DNA of 64,000 bases, from positions 186,001-250,000 of the forward strand of contig JAQWPL010000029.1 in the NCBI GenBank assembly GCA_029245395.1, read 5' to 3'. This DNA is from Gammaproteobacteria bacterium. GTDB taxonomy: Bacteria > Pseudomonadota > Gammaproteobacteria > Pseudomonadales > Pseudohongiellaceae. Position 1 is the first letter of the stretch. Each line of letters begins with the position of its first letter. The notes beneath the pieces are model-generated. The model worked only from the letters and a program-made list of their open reading frames with translations, made no database searches and was not told where the DNA came from. The position numbers and the translations under genes are program-made. Below are positions 27,389 to 37,444 of the stretch, one piece after another.

Positions 27389-28183
27389 TCAAACAGATAT
27401 GGGAGCGGCTATGTGAGGCTGAGCATCGTAGTCAGTAATTTCAAAATCTTCATATTCATAGTCATACAGTGTTGATGGTCGTCGTTTGATTGCCAACTTC
27501 GGTAGTGCTGTAGGCTGACGGGTCAATTGCTCACGGGCCTGCTCTAGATGGTCCATGTACAGATGCACATCCCCTCCTGTCCAGACAAAGTCACCTACTT
27601 CCAGATCGCACTGTTGAGCCACCATGTGAGTGAGCAAAGCATATGAAGCGATATTGAAAGGTACGCCCAGAAAGGTATCGCAAGAGCGCTGGTACAACTG
27701 ACAAGACAATTTGCCATTGGCAACATAAAATTGAAACAGGGAATGGCAGGGTGGCAGTGCCATATCATCTACATACGCCGGGTTGTAGGCTACTACAATT
27801 AGTCGTCTGGAATCAGGATTATTCTTGATATTACTAACAAGGTTATCTATCTGGTCCACAGCTTGCCCGTCCTTGCCGGGCCATGAGCGCCACTGAAATC
27901 CATAGACAGGGCCCAACTCGCCGTTTTCATCGGCCCATTCATCCCAAATCCGAACCTTGTTGTCTTTTAAATACTTAATATTGGTATCACCGTTCAGAAA
28001 CCAGAGTAGCTCGATAATGATAGATCTGATATGCAACTTTTTGGTCGTTAACAGCGGAAAGCCTTCTGACAGATTAAAGCGCATCTGATAGCCGAACACA
28101 GACAGAGTACCCGTGCCAGTGCGATCCTGCTTTTCCGCACCGCCATCAAGAATATGCTGCATCATGTCAAGGTACTGTCGCAT
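27389..28183 (-). CDS. thyA: Thymidylate synthase
   Basis: ThyA methylates dUMP to dTMP using methylene-tetrahydrofolate. The product is 264 residues, exactly the usual bacterial length. It has [11 protein letters not shown] near the start, the active-site cysteine in [11 protein letters not shown] (Cys146) and the [19 protein letters not shown] motif. It lies between lgt (32 bp upstream) and folA, forming an lgt-thyA-folA run found in many gammaproteobacteria. Confidence 0.98.
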   Translation of the reverse strand: MRQYLDMMQHILDGGAEKQDRTGTGTLSVFGYQMRFNLSEGFPLLTTKKLHIRSIIIELLWFLNGDTNIKYLKDNKVRIWDEWADENGELGPVYGFQWRSWPGKDGQAVDQIDNLVSNIKNNPDSRRLIVVAYNPAYVDDMALPPCHSLFQFYVANGKLSCQLYQRSCDTFLGVPFNIASYALLTHMVAQQCDLEVGDFVWTGGDVHLYMDHLEQAREQLTRQPTALPKLAIKRRPSTLYDYEYEDFEITDYDAQPHIAAPISV

Positions 28184-28214
28184 CAGTTATATCCTGTTGA
28201 ATTAGAATGTTGCT

Positions 28215-29024
28215 CTAGCTGGACGCTGATAGTTTGGCAAAAGTGTTTTTGTTATAAGCCAGATAAAGTATGGTCGCCCCGCCTAATATCATCGGGATGG
28301 AAAGCTGCTGACCCTTGGTCATCCAGTCAAAAGCTACGAAACCGATATGGGCGTCCGGTTCGCGGAAAAACTCAACGAAAGTTCGCAGTATTCCGTAGCA
28401 CAGGCAATACATTCCGGTGACAGCAAAAGTGGGTCGCGGTTTTACTGAATAGAGCCATAGAATTATAAAGAGGGCCATCCCGTCCAGGGCAAATTGGTAC
28501 AACTGGGATGGGTGTCTGCCAATCTGCAAAGGGTCTGTAGGAAAAACGATAGCCCAGGGGACATCTGCCGCCCTGCCCCACAGTTCACCATTGATGAAAT
28601 TGCCCAAGCGTCCAAAAGCGTAACCCAAAGGCGCAAGCGGGGCAGTAAAATCCATAACCTGAAAAACAGATTTACCCGTACTGCGGGCAAACAACCACAC
28701 TGCAATACCGACGCCGATGAGACCACCATGGAAGGACATACCTCCCTGCCAGACCTTGAATAATGACAGAGGATTGTCTGCCAATGCGCCAAAATTATAG
28801 AACAGCATATAACCAATACGCCCCCCAAGGATGACGCCAATAGCGCTGTTGGTAACAAGATCGGTCACTTGCAAATGGGTCCAACCTGAATTCCGGGCGT
28901 CCGCACGGCGCGTACCCAGCCACCAGGCGGCGGCAAAGCCGGCTATATAGGTGAGTGCATACCAGTGAATTTTAAGCGGCCCCAGGGAGATGGCCACTGG
29001 ATCAATTTGGGGGAATTGCAACAT
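28215..29024 (-). CDS. lgt: Prolipoprotein diacylglyceryl transferase
   Basis: Lgt transfers a diacylglyceryl group from phosphatidylglycerol to the lipobox cysteine of prelipoproteins at the inner membrane. The 269-residue product has seven or so membrane segments. It contains GGMSFHGGLIGVGIAVWLFAR and the signature GRLGNFINGELWGR. It is needed for maturation of lipoproteins such as the iron-binding protein and possibly the secretin encoded elsewhere in this window. It starts 113 bp from the end of ptsP and leads the lgt-thyA-folA run. Confidence 0.97.
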   Translation of the reverse strand: MLQFPQIDPVAISLGPLKIHWYALTYIAGFAAAWWLGTRRADARNSGWTHLQVTDLVTNSAIGVILGGRIGYMLFYNFGALADNPLSLFKVWQGGMSFHGGLIGVGIAVWLFARSTGKSVFQVMDFTAPLAPLGYAFGRLGNFINGELWGRAADVPWAIVFPTDPLQIGRHPSQLYQFALDGMALFIILWLYSVKPRPTFAVTGMYCLCYGILRTFVEFFREPDAHIGFVAFDWMTKGQQLSIPMILGGATILYLAYNKNTFAKLSASS

Positions 29025-29137
29025 TCTGGCGAGCTTACTCGAGATGAAATTTCAGTACTGAGTATAGCTTTTTTACAGTGAGTTTTTTAGAAGAAAATAG
29101 AATAAGGTGAGGAACTGTATGTTGTTATGGAAAGCCT

Positions 29138-31411
29138 TTAGCTATTACGGGAAGTTCGCAACAGTCTGTCGACACCTGCATTGTAAAGCTCTAAATCAAC
29201 CAGCGCCTTGACAGCTTCGGTATCATCCTCGGCAAGCACCTTATCCATCAATTCCCGGGCTTGTTGAAAAGTAAAATTACGAATCACAGATTTCACTCTT
29301 AGCAGGCTCGTGGCATTCATCGACAACACATCGTATCCCATGGCCATCAGCAATACTGCGGCACCGGGGTTTCCTGCCATTTCACCGCATACACTAACCT
29401 TTAGATTCTCTCCTTGTACATCATCTGCAATCTGTTTCAATGCGCGTAGTACACCGGGATGCAAAGTGGAATAAATACCTGCAACCCTCGGGTTGTTTCG
29501 GTCAATGGCCAGCAGATACTGGCTAAGATCGTTGGTACCAACAGAGATGAAGCTAACTCTCGACGCCAGTAGTTTCAATTGATAAATCATTGCAGGAACC
29601 TCTATCATCACTCCCACTTCGGGGAGAACAACATCCCGTCCTTCTTCCAGCAGCTCTTGAAAAGTACGCTTTATCAGGCGGACGGAATAATCTACTTCAT
29701 TCAAGTTGCTGATCATTGGCAGCATGATTTGCAGATTATCCAGCCCCGCACTGGCTTTCATCATGGCCCTGACCTGGGCTATAAAAATTTCAGGGTGATC
29801 CATACTGACACGGATACCACGCCAGCCAAGAAAGGGGTTTTCTTCGTTGATGGGGAAATAGGGCAAAGGCTTGTCACCACCAATATCCAAAGTACGCATG
29901 GTTACCATCTTGGGGTGAAAGGCTTCCAGCTGTTGCCGGTATATTTCAGTCTGCTCCCGTTCAGTAGGGAAGCGATCCCGTAACAGAAAAGGAACTTCTG
30001 TGCGAAACAAGCCAATGCCTTCGGCGCCGCGTTCAATGGAACGCAATACATCAGTCATCAAGCCAGTATTTACCCATAGCTGAACCCTGTGGCCATCCAG
30101 AGTCTCACACGGCAGATCCTTGATTGCTTTCAGACCTTCGGAAAGCTGTTCTTCCTCACGGACAATTTCCTGGAAACGCTCACGTAAATCATCAGAAGGA
30201 TTGCTGTACACACGCCCGTTATAGCCATCAACGATGACTTCCTTGCCATCGAGTTCAGAAAACGGCAAATCCTGGATACCCATTGCCGCTGGAATACCCA
30301 TGGCACGTGAGAGGATGGCTACATGGGAATGACCGGAGCCCTTGGACGATACAATGCCTACCAGATTTTCCTTGGGCACTTCTGCCAACATAGCGGCCGA
30401 TAGTTCTTCACTAACCAGAACACAACGTTCAGGATATTGCCGGTTCTCCTGCTCTTTTTCCTGTAAGTAAAAAAGTACACGAGAGCACAAATCCTTGATA
30501 TCAGTGGCCCGTTCTTTCAGATAGTCATCTTCCATAGACTCCAGGTTACGGACATGATCACGTGCGACTCTGGCTAAAGCACCCTGTGCCCAGTTACCTT
30601 TCTGAATGTGGTTGATGACTTCAGCACCCAGGGCATTGTCACTGAGCATATGCAGGTAGGCATCAAACAACTCTCGTTCCTCAGGCCTTAGCTGACTTTT
30701 GATCTTCATTTTCAATTCACTGATGTCTCTCCTGACTGAATTCAGACACTCATTGAAAAACGCAATCTCTGCTTTGATATCACTTATCTTGCGCGTAGGA
30801 ATTGCACTGAGATCCGCTGGCGGGAAAACTGTCACTGCCTCAGCAATAACTACTCCCGGCGCACCTGGCACTCCCTCAAAACTGGCATCCGTCGTTTTCA
30901 GACCTGTCGGGCTGAAACCGGTAATAGCATCCCTTGCCTCTTCGTTGGCAATGATGCCGGCAAGCTGAGCCGAGAGTGTGATCAGAAACGCTTCTTCTTC
31001 TGCGTCAAAATCACGCGCTTCTGACTGCTGGACGACCAAAACGCCAAGGACTTCGCGGTGATGAATAATCGGTACACCCAGGAAAGATTCAAATTCTTCC
31101 TCTTGGGTTTCAGGGATATAAAAATACCGGGGATGCAAGGATGCATGTTCCAGGTTTACAGGCTCAGCGCGTTGGGCCACCAGGCCTACCAGGCCTTCTT
31201 CCGGTGCCAGACTAACCTTGCCAACAGCATCAGGGTTCAGGCCCTTGGTAGCCATCAACACATAACGTCCAAGATTGTGATCGAGCAGATACGCCGAGCA
31301 AACCTTCACATCCATGGATTTCTTGATTCGCCGGACAATAATTTCCAGCGAGGAAGTCAAGTCACTGGCCTCATTCACTTCCTGAATGATGCTGCGAAGC
31401 TTTTCTAACAT
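29138..31411 (-). CDS. ptsP: Phosphoenolpyruvate-protein phosphotransferase PtsP (EI-Ntr)
   Basis: This is the first enzyme of the nitrogen PTS and takes phosphate from PEP to pass to NPr. An N-terminal GAF domain (residues 1-165, with EEGLVGLVAQRAEPVNL) is followed by the EI domains. These include GAPGVVIAEAV, the phospho-histidine in GSGHSHVAI (His363), FRTEVPFLLRDRFPTE, SVGTNDLSQYLLAIDR and the active Cys in VSVCGEMAGNP. Length (757) is standard. It lies 7 bp after rppH, the conserved rppH-ptsP pair. Confidence 0.97.
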   Translation of the reverse strand: MLEKLRSIIQEVNEASDLTSSLEIIVRRIKKSMDVKVCSAYLLDHNLGRYVLMATKGLNPDAVGKVSLAPEEGLVGLVAQRAEPVNLEHASLHPRYFYIPETQEEEFESFLGVPIIHHREVLGVLVVQQSEARDFDAEEEAFLITLSAQLAGIIANEEARDAITGFSPTGLKTTDASFEGVPGAPGVVIAEAVTVFPPADLSAIPTRKISDIKAEIAFFNECLNSVRRDISELKMKIKSQLRPEERELFDAYLHMLSDNALGAEVINHIQKGNWAQGALARVARDHVRNLESMEDDYLKERATDIKDLCSRVLFYLQEKEQENRQYPERCVLVSEELSAAMLAEVPKENLVGIVSSKGSGHSHVAILSRAMGIPAAMGIQDLPFSELDGKEVIVDGYNGRVYSNPSDDLRERFQEIVREEEQLSEGLKAIKDLPCETLDGHRVQLWVNTGLMTDVLRSIERGAEGIGLFRTEVPFLLRDRFPTEREQTEIYRQQLEAFHPKMVTMRTLDIGGDKPLPYFPINEENPFLGWRGIRVSMDHPEIFIAQVRAMMKASAGLDNLQIMLPMISNLNEVDYSVRLIKRTFQELLEEGRDVVLPEVGVMIEVPAMIYQLKLLASRVSFISVGTNDLSQYLLAIDRNNPRVAGIYSTLHPGVLRALKQIADDVQGENLKVSVCGEMAGNPGAAVLLMAMGYDVLSMNATSLLRVKSVIRNFTFQQARELMDKVLAEDDTEAVKALVDLELYNAGVDRLLRTSRNS

Positions 31412-31418
31412 TGAGTAC

Positions 31419-31925
31419 TCAGGAGGCTGTTTCCTCTGGTTTATTTTGCAGGGCCTTTTTGAAAGGCCGGACCAATTCTTCCAAAGCTTTCCTATACACC
31501 TTGCGCTTGAACGACACTACTTCGTTGACCGGGTACCAGTAGCTTACCCAGCGCCAGTGATCGAATTCAGGTTTGTCACACTGATCAAAGCGGATCTTTT
31601 GTGTGTCTGACAAAAGGCGCAACAAATACCATTTTTGTTTCTGTCCTATACAAACAGGATGGGAATTTTGCCTGATCAGATTTCGAGGCAGCCGATAACG
31701 CAACCATTTGTCAGTGCAGGCGATTATTTCCACATCTTCCGGTTGCAGACCTACCTCTTCATTTAATTCACGCATCACTGCCTGTTTAGGCGATTCGTTT
31801 TGTTGCACGCCACCCTGGGGAAATTGCCATGCATCCTGTCCAAGCCGTTTGGCCCAGAGCAACTGGCCTGCACCATTAAAAATAATGATGCCCACATTGG
31901 GTCTAAAACCATCAGAATCAATCAC
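31419..31925 (-). CDS. rppH: RNA pyrophosphohydrolase
   Basis: This Nudix hydrolase removes pyrophosphate from mRNA 5' ends and so triggers decay. The 168-residue product starts [17 protein letters not shown], close to the E. coli protein. It has [12 protein letters not shown] and the Nudix box ([20 protein letters not shown]). It is the first gene of the rppH-ptsP unit. Confidence 0.97.
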   Translation of the reverse strand: MIDSDGFRPNVGIIIFNGAGQLLWAKRLGQDAWQFPQGGVQQNESPKQAVMRELNEEVGLQPEDVEIIACTDKWLRYRLPRNLIRQNSHPVCIGQKQKWYLLRLLSDTQKIRFDQCDKPEFDHWRWVSYWYPVNEVVSFKRKVYRKALEELVRPFKKALQNKPEETAS

Positions 31926-32034
31926 GCTATTACTACCTGTTTCTGGAAGGGACGTATGAAGACGCAGATCTTCCTGGAAACTAAAAGTTTATTTTAAATA
32001 ATACAGGAGCCGCTGGTGGGCGGCTTACAAAGCA

Positions 32035-32421
32035 CTAATCTTCGTAGTTTTCCCTGTATTCCTCGGCACTGAGAAGCTCCTTGAGCTCCTCTTCATTACT
32101 CAGATGGATTTTGAAAATCCAGCCATTTTCATACGGCGAGGAATTGATGGTTTCCGGACTGTCATTGAGTAGTTCATTGACGGCTATGATTTCACCGGAA
32201 ACCGGCGCATAGATGTCCGAAGCGGTTTTGACGGATTCAACGACGCTGACTTCGTCGCGTGCCGACACCTGACTGTTCGATTCAGGAAGTTCGACAAACA
32301 CAACATCACCCAGTTCTGTCTGGGCATAATCACTGATTCCAACGGTGGCGATGCCATCATCCCCTGGTTTTACCCATTCATGGGATGAGGCGTAATACAA
32401 ATCTTCTGGTGTATCACTCAC
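32035..32421 (-). CDS. gcvH: Glycine cleavage system H protein
   Basis: GcvH carries the lipoyl arm that shuttles the aminomethyl group between the P, T and L proteins. The 128-residue product has [12 protein letters not shown] at the start and the lipoylation site [17 protein letters not shown] (Lys65). No gcvT or gcvP is nearby, so it is an isolated gene here. It might serve glycine cleavage encoded elsewhere or act as a lipoyl donor. It lies downstream of the iron-transport permease, 153 bp away, on the same strand. Confidence 0.96.
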   Translation of the reverse strand: MSDTPEDLYYASSHEWVKPGDDGIATVGISDYAQTELGDVVFVELPESNSQVSARDEVSVVESVKTASDIYAPVSGEIIAVNELLNDSPETINSSPYENGWIFKIHLSNEEELKELLSAEEYRENYED

Positions 32422-32573
32422 TTACAGTTCCTCTATTCTCTGACGCTCCCTGTCAGGACTGGATTGCCGTTGTGTCTGTTATGACACTACCCACGGCAAA
32501 ATGACATTCCTTCATATTATGGAAGAGCAGGGCTTCCTGCAAGGTAGAAATGCATGGCTCAACAACAAGAAAA

Positions 32574-34193
32574 TCAGATTCGACTGGTGCTCGAACGGGC
32601 ACTGCGAATGAGCAGGTAAACTGGCAAAAGGCCAACGATAATAAGGGTTACAGCCGGTAAAGCGGCTGTTTCCCATTGGCCTTCAGCCGTCATTGTGTAG
32701 ATCCGAACTGCCAGGGTATCCCAGCCAAATGGGCGCATGATCAAGGTGGCCGGCATCTCTTTCATGACATCCACCAGAACGATAGTAAACCCGGTTAACA
32801 GACCAGGCTTAAGCAAAGGAATTATTATTTGTCTCAACACACGTCCAGGCTTGGCGCCCAGGGCCCTCGCTGCATCTATCACAGAAGGCTTTACCTGTTC
32901 GAGGCCGGCATCCACTGGCGCGTATGCCACTGCCAGGAATCTGCAGCAATAGGCAATCAGCAAGGCTATTACTGAGCTGCTCAGTAAAGTGCCAAGGCTG
33001 CGATCAACATAGGTAAACCCCAGTATAATTCCTACGGCAAGGACTGATCCTGGTAAGGCATACCCCAGAGTTGCCAGTCGAATGGAAAAGGAAGTCGCGC
33101 TTTTGGACACTGCAGTTCCAGGCAGGCGCTTAACAAAGGCAAGCAACAGCGCAATGACCAAAACCAGCGCCCCGGCCATTACGCCAAGCAACACGGTATG
33201 ACCCAGATATCCGAGATAGCGCTCATCCAATGCGCCAAATCCTGATTTGAGCATCCACAGCACCAATTGCCCCAATGGCACAATAAAGCCTATAAACAAC
33301 ACCAAAGCACAATAGCCTGTTGCAGCAATAGCCTTGAATCCTATTAGCTGATAAGTGGCAATCTGGCTGGTGTGATTGTCCTGTGTATACCTTGCACGGT
33401 CTCTGGACTGTTTTTCCAGTACCAGGGTGACTGCTACAAACAACAGCAGCAAGGAGGCCAACTGGGCTGCCACCGTAAGATTGAATAGCCCATTCCATAC
33501 ATCGTAAATGGCAGTTGTAAACGTGTCGTAACTAAACACCGACACAGCCCCGAAATCAGCCAGTGTTTCCATCAACGCCAAAGCCAGGCCAGCAACTATG
33601 GCCGGCCTGGCAACCGGAATAGCAACCCTGAAAAAGGCCTGGAGACGACTCAGGCCCAATAAGCGCCCGGCATCCATGAGCTGTCTGCCCTGGTTAAGGA
33701 AGGCGCTTCGGGACAACATATACACATAGGGATACAGAACAAGACTGAGGATGAAAATGACACCTGCTGTGCCCTGAACATCCGGGAACCAGGCATCTTG
33801 ACCAAAAAATTTGCGCATGGCCGTCTGAATTGGGCCGGCATAATTCATTATGCCAAGAAAGACAAAAGCCATCACATAACCCGGTACAGCCAGGGGCAGC
33901 ATCAATGCCCATTCAAATAGCCGCCGTCCCGGAAATTCACAGATGGTTGTTAGCCAGGCCAGGCTCACGCCAAGCAAAATAACACCTAAGCCAACACCAA
34001 GGACAAGCATAAGCGTATTAAGGGCTAGGCGATCCAGTTTAGTATCAAACAGATGTTGCCAGATTTCCTGCTCACCTGAACCCACTGTACCCCACTGGGA
34101 CAAAATGATGAGAATAGGAAAGGCGACAATAGCCGCCGCCAGAAAGGCCAGACAACGCCAGAACCAGCTACCAGATGATAAAGTCCCGTTCAA
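32574..34193 (-). CDS. Iron(III) ABC transporter permease (FbpB-type, fused)
   Basis: The 539-residue inner-membrane protein has about 12 helices and two internally related ABC permease modules. Each carries an EAA-like loop: DAGRLLGLSRLQAFFRVAIP around residue 190 and DAARALGAKPGRVLRQIIIP around residue 450. This two-module form is typical of Fbp/Sfu/Hit ferric-iron permeases. It follows the binding-protein gene by 9 bp. No ATPase gene follows, so the energising subunit must be encoded elsewhere. Confidence 0.93.
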   Translation of the reverse strand: MNGTLSSGSWFWRCLAFLAAAIVAFPILIILSQWGTVGSGEQEIWQHLFDTKLDRLALNTLMLVLGVGLGVILLGVSLAWLTTICEFPGRRLFEWALMLPLAVPGYVMAFVFLGIMNYAGPIQTAMRKFFGQDAWFPDVQGTAGVIFILSLVLYPYVYMLSRSAFLNQGRQLMDAGRLLGLSRLQAFFRVAIPVARPAIVAGLALALMETLADFGAVSVFSYDTFTTAIYDVWNGLFNLTVAAQLASLLLLFVAVTLVLEKQSRDRARYTQDNHTSQIATYQLIGFKAIAATGYCALVLFIGFIVPLGQLVLWMLKSGFGALDERYLGYLGHTVLLGVMAGALVLVIALLLAFVKRLPGTAVSKSATSFSIRLATLGYALPGSVLAVGIILGFTYVDRSLGTLLSSSVIALLIAYCCRFLAVAYAPVDAGLEQVKPSVIDAARALGAKPGRVLRQIIIPLLKPGLLTGFTIVLVDVMKEMPATLIMRPFGWDTLAVRIYTMTAEGQWETAALPAVTLIIVGLLPVYLLIRSARSSTSRI

Positions 34194-34202
34194 GAAGACA
34201 TC

Positions 34203-35297
34203 CTAGCGATAATCAGCACGATCCATCAGCATGACGGCATCTGCTTGCAAACGACCTGCAGCTTCAACATTCAGGGTATCTTGTTTGTAATCACCCCAAC
34301 TTGCCACCAGATCAACTGGGCTCACATCTGGATTAGCCGGGAATTCCAAATTCAAATCCGAAAACAGGTATTGAGGCTCTGCCGTTGAAAGCCATTCAAT
34401 TAGTTGAACTGCACCCGCTCTGTTTTTTGCGTAAGTTGTGACACCTGCCCCCGATATATTGACATGCACGCCACTGCTGTTTTGATTAGCCCAGAACAAG
34501 GCAACAGGGATGTCCGGATTTTGCGCCTGCAATTGACCCAGGTAATAAGTATTGACCAGTCCTACATCACATTGACCAGCCGCAATAGCCTCTATCAGTT
34601 GGGCATCGCCACTGAATACTCTGGTGGCCAAATTACTTACCCAACCTTCCACAACTTCCTGGGTTTCAGTCTCACCCAGACGCTCAATCATGGTGGCTAC
34701 CAGGGACATGTTATAGACCTTGCGTGATGTGCGCAGACAAAGGCGACCTTGCCATTGGGGATTAGCCAAAGCGGTATAGCTACTAAGTTCAGCAGGATTC
34801 ACTCGCTCAGTGGAATACACTATAGTTCGCGCCCGCACAGATAGGCCAAACCAGCGATTCAGAGGGTCCTGTAAATGATCTGGAATATTGTGTTCGAGAA
34901 TTTCGGAATCAATTGGCGCCAACAGGCCTTTTTCTGCTGCTGACCAGAGATTGCCAGCATCCACTGTGTAGAGAATATCCGCAAAAGTCTGTTCGCCTTC
35001 CGCCTGCAACCTGGCAATGAGTGGCCCCTCTTCTCCTGTCTGATATTGCACTTTAATCCCTGTTTCTGCCGTAAAACGGTCAAATAAGGGTTTTATCAAG
35101 TGCTCTTGGCGGGACGAATAGACAATAACTGGCCCATTGATCTCAGTAATTTCAGATTGTGATGCTCCCTGATCAGGTGCCGATTGTAGGGAAATAGTAT
35201 TTAGCCCTGCAGATTCACGTCCTGAAGGTTCAGCAGAACATGCCACCAAGGCAAGAAAAGATATAATAATCAATATGTTAAGGCTTAATCGAGACAT
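34203..35297 (-). CDS. Iron(III) ABC transporter substrate-binding lipoprotein (FbpA/FutA-type)
   Basis: The frame is open from 35354, but the ATG at 35297 gives a proper lipoprotein signal (IIISFLALVAC, lipobox Cys20) and leaves the Fur box in front. The 364-residue product has the Fbp-like opening GPVIVYSSRQEHLIKPLFDRF. It also has the paired Tyr in VNTYYLGQL, which bind ferric iron in this family. It is anchored to a membrane and captures iron for the permease downstream. Regulation by Fur is strongly suggested by the operator just upstream. Confidence 0.93.
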   Translation of the reverse strand: MSRLSLNILIIISFLALVACSAEPSGRESAGLNTISLQSAPDQGASQSEITEINGPVIVYSSRQEHLIKPLFDRFTAETGIKVQYQTGEEGPLIARLQAEGEQTFADILYTVDAGNLWSAAEKGLLAPIDSEILEHNIPDHLQDPLNRWFGLSVRARTIVYSTERVNPAELSSYTALANPQWQGRLCLRTSRKVYNMSLVATMIERLGETETQEVVEGWVSNLATRVFSGDAQLIEAIAAGQCDVGLVNTYYLGQLQAQNPDIPVALFWANQNSSGVHVNISGAGVTTYAKNRAGAVQLIEWLSTAEPQYLFSDLNLEFPANPDVSPVDLVASWGDYKQDTLNVEAAGRLQADAVMLMDRADYR

Positions 35298-35320
35298 TTT
35301 GAATCCCTTGAAAGGACGCA

Positions 35321-35339
35321 AATGATAATAATTATCATT
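35321..35339. promoter_or_regulatory. Fur box
   Basis: The 19-base palindrome aatgataataattatcatt matches the Fur consensus of repeated GATAAT units very closely. It lies 24 bp upstream of the start of the iron-binding lipoprotein gene, where bound Fur-Fe2+ would block transcription when iron is plentiful. Confidence 0.9.
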
Positions 35340-35405
35340 CAATAAAACAAGCATAAGATGCTGAATTCGCGAAAATTTTTATTTTCAGTATGCCCGAATC
35401 ACACC

Positions 35406-36695
35406 TTACAGCCCCATTGCCTTGCGCATCAGCTGCTTTTTTATCAATGGCGTGTGATCAGCCAGGTTCAACCCGGTGTTCCTTAGCCAGGTCAACGCCA
35501 GCTCGTCTGTGCCAAATAGACGCTTAAAGCCTTCCATTGCGCCCATCATCCCCAGATTTTGCCCTTTCCTGCGCCGCTGATAGCGACTGAGAACCCGGTG
35601 TGAGGCAAAATCTTCACCAGATTCAATAGCCTCTGTAATTACTTCAGAGAGTACCTTGGCATCACTGAAACCCAGGTTGACCCCTTGACCCGCCAGGGGG
35701 TGAATAGTGTGCGCAGCATCACCCACCAGGGCCACATGATCCTGAACATACTCTATGGCATGACGCTGATACAGGGGGAAACTGAAACGAGGCCCGCATT
35801 CAAGCACTTTACCAAGTTTGAATTCAAATGCCTCACCAAGGGCAGGCATGAATTCAGAGTCAGAAAGGGCTTTAATACCTTCTGCCTTCTCTGTGACACA
35901 AGACCAGACAATGGAGCTATAGCATTGCTTAGATTTATCAGTACCGGCCAGATGCAGGGGAAGAAAAGCCAAAGGGCCGCTGTGCATGAAGCGTTGCCAG
36001 GCAGTGTACTGATGGTGATACTCGGTCATTACTGTAGTAACAATTGCCTGATGCCCATAGTCCCACTTGCGCAGTGAGAGTCCCATTTGTTCTCGCACCA
36101 GGGAGTTAGCTCCATCTGCCCCTATTAGTAGTCTTGCACAAATACGGTGTCCGTTTGAAAGCTCCAAACCAATCTGGCTGAAGATCTGATTTTTGGGTTG
36201 CTCATTAACAGTAATTTCCTTCACTGATATTCCCTGCAACAGTTCAAGATTTGGCTTTGTCGAAGCTTGCTCAAACAACGCACTTATCATGAGGCGGTTT
36301 TCCACTATATGGCCAAGGGTATCTGCATGAAGGTCGGCCGCAGCGAAATGGATGCTGCCTGTGCCTTCTCCGTCCCAAACCTCCATATTCTGATAAGGAC
36401 AGGCCCTGACAGCGCTTACAGCTTCCCAGGCGCCGATATTCTCAAACAGGTTTTCACTAGCCACTGTCAACGCACTGACACGTGTATCGAAATCCGGCTT
36501 CCCAGAAATTTCCTTTAGTTCAGCGGTAGTAAGGACTTCCTGTTCCGCATTAACAAGCACTACTTTCAATCCTGTTTCAGAAAGGAGGCATGCTGTTGCC
36601 AAACCAACAGGCCCACCACCGACAATGACAATGTCGGCAACTGCGGCGGCATTTGCACTATGCTCAACTTTGTTGGCTTCCTGATTAGATGTCAT
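35406..36695 (-). CDS. ubiI: FAD-dependent ubiquinone biosynthesis hydroxylase (UbiI/VisC-type)
   Basis: This is a flavoprotein monooxygenase of the UbiH/UbiF/VisC/COQ6 family. The dinucleotide motif is IVGGGPVGLATACLLSETG, and the second FAD motif VALVGDAAHTIHPLAGQG is preceded by RFSFPLYQRH. The run DTRVSALTVASENLFENIGAW and LGHIVENRLMISAL resemble UbiI (C5 hydroxylase) more than UbiH. The 429-residue length fits. The choice of UbiI over its paralogues is less sure than the family. Downstream is the iron operon promoter region; upstream is divergent ribA. Confidence 0.88.
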   Translation of the reverse strand: MTSNQEANKVEHSANAAAVADIVIVGGGPVGLATACLLSETGLKVVLVNAEQEVLTTAELKEISGKPDFDTRVSALTVASENLFENIGAWEAVSAVRACPYQNMEVWDGEGTGSIHFAAADLHADTLGHIVENRLMISALFEQASTKPNLELLQGISVKEITVNEQPKNQIFSQIGLELSNGHRICARLLIGADGANSLVREQMGLSLRKWDYGHQAIVTTVMTEYHHQYTAWQRFMHSGPLAFLPLHLAGTDKSKQCYSSIVWSCVTEKAEGIKALSDSEFMPALGEAFEFKLGKVLECGPRFSFPLYQRHAIEYVQDHVALVGDAAHTIHPLAGQGVNLGFSDAKVLSEVITEAIESGEDFASHRVLSRYQRRRKGQNLGMMGAMEGFKRLFGTDELALTWLRNTGLNLADHTPLIKKQLMRKAMGL

Positions 36696-36809
36696 TGCTG
36701 CTCCTTAAAGGGGTAGTGGATTATCCGGTATTTTGGGGGATAAATTAACAGCTTATAGGGGATTTCTGGTAAAGTTCACGCCTCGTAAATACCCGGTCTT
36801 CAACCTCCA

Positions 36810-37394
36810 GTGACAGTTAAATTCATTTCTTTATCCAGGCTGCCCACCGAATTCGGTGAATTCGTGATCCATGCCTTTGAGGATTCCAAGGAACACAAAG
36901 AACACATTGCCCTGGTCTTCGGCGAACTGGCCGCCGATGACAAAACCCTTACCAGGGTACATTCCGAATGCCTTACCGGGGATGCCCTCTTCAGCCTGCG
37001 TTGCGACTGCGGCTCGCAATTACGCGAGGCCATGCACAGAATTGCGACAAGGGGCAGCGGCATAATTCTCTATCTGCGCCAGGAAGGGCGTAATATAGGC
37101 CTCAGTAACAAGATCAGGGCCTATCATTTGCAGGATGAGGGAGCAGATACAGTGGAAGCCAATCAGGCGCTTGGCTTTGATGCCGATGAGCGCCTTTATA
37201 CTATCTGTCAGCCAATGCTGAAGCACCTAGGTGTTTCAGATATCGAACTAATGACCAACAACCCTCTTAAGGTCGATGCATTACAGAATCTGGGCTTTTC
37301 TGTAAGCCGGATACCCATAATTACCGGTGAAAACTCACACAATGAAGCCTATCTTGCGACCAAGAGGAATAAACTGGGCCATATTCCCAATTAA
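36810..37394 (+). CDS. ribA: GTP cyclohydrolase II
   Basis: RibA opens the GTP ring as the first step of riboflavin synthesis. The 194-residue product has the zinc cysteines in HSECLTGDALFSLRCDCGSQL, the GTP-binding YLRQEGRNIGL and LMTNNPLKV. It is a stand-alone RibA, not fused to RibB. The start is a GTG at 36810, giving the usual MTVKFISLSRLPTEFG opening. Confidence 0.97.
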   Translation: MTVKFISLSRLPTEFGEFVIHAFEDSKEHKEHIALVFGELAADDKTLTRVHSECLTGDALFSLRCDCGSQLREAMHRIATRGSGIILYLRQEGRNIGLSNKIRAYHLQDEGADTVEANQALGFDADERLYTICQPMLKHLGVSDIELMTNNPLKVDALQNLGFSVSRIPIITGENSHNEAYLATKRNKLGHIPN

Positions 37395-37444
37395 AGAGAT
37401 TACCGAAGCCTTCTGGGCTATCTTGAAGTACGTCTGATAAAGAA

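Noticed and set aside
32453-32635. Minus-strand ORF between the iron permease and gcvH
   Set aside because: It overlaps the permease end in another frame, and the translation resembles no family.
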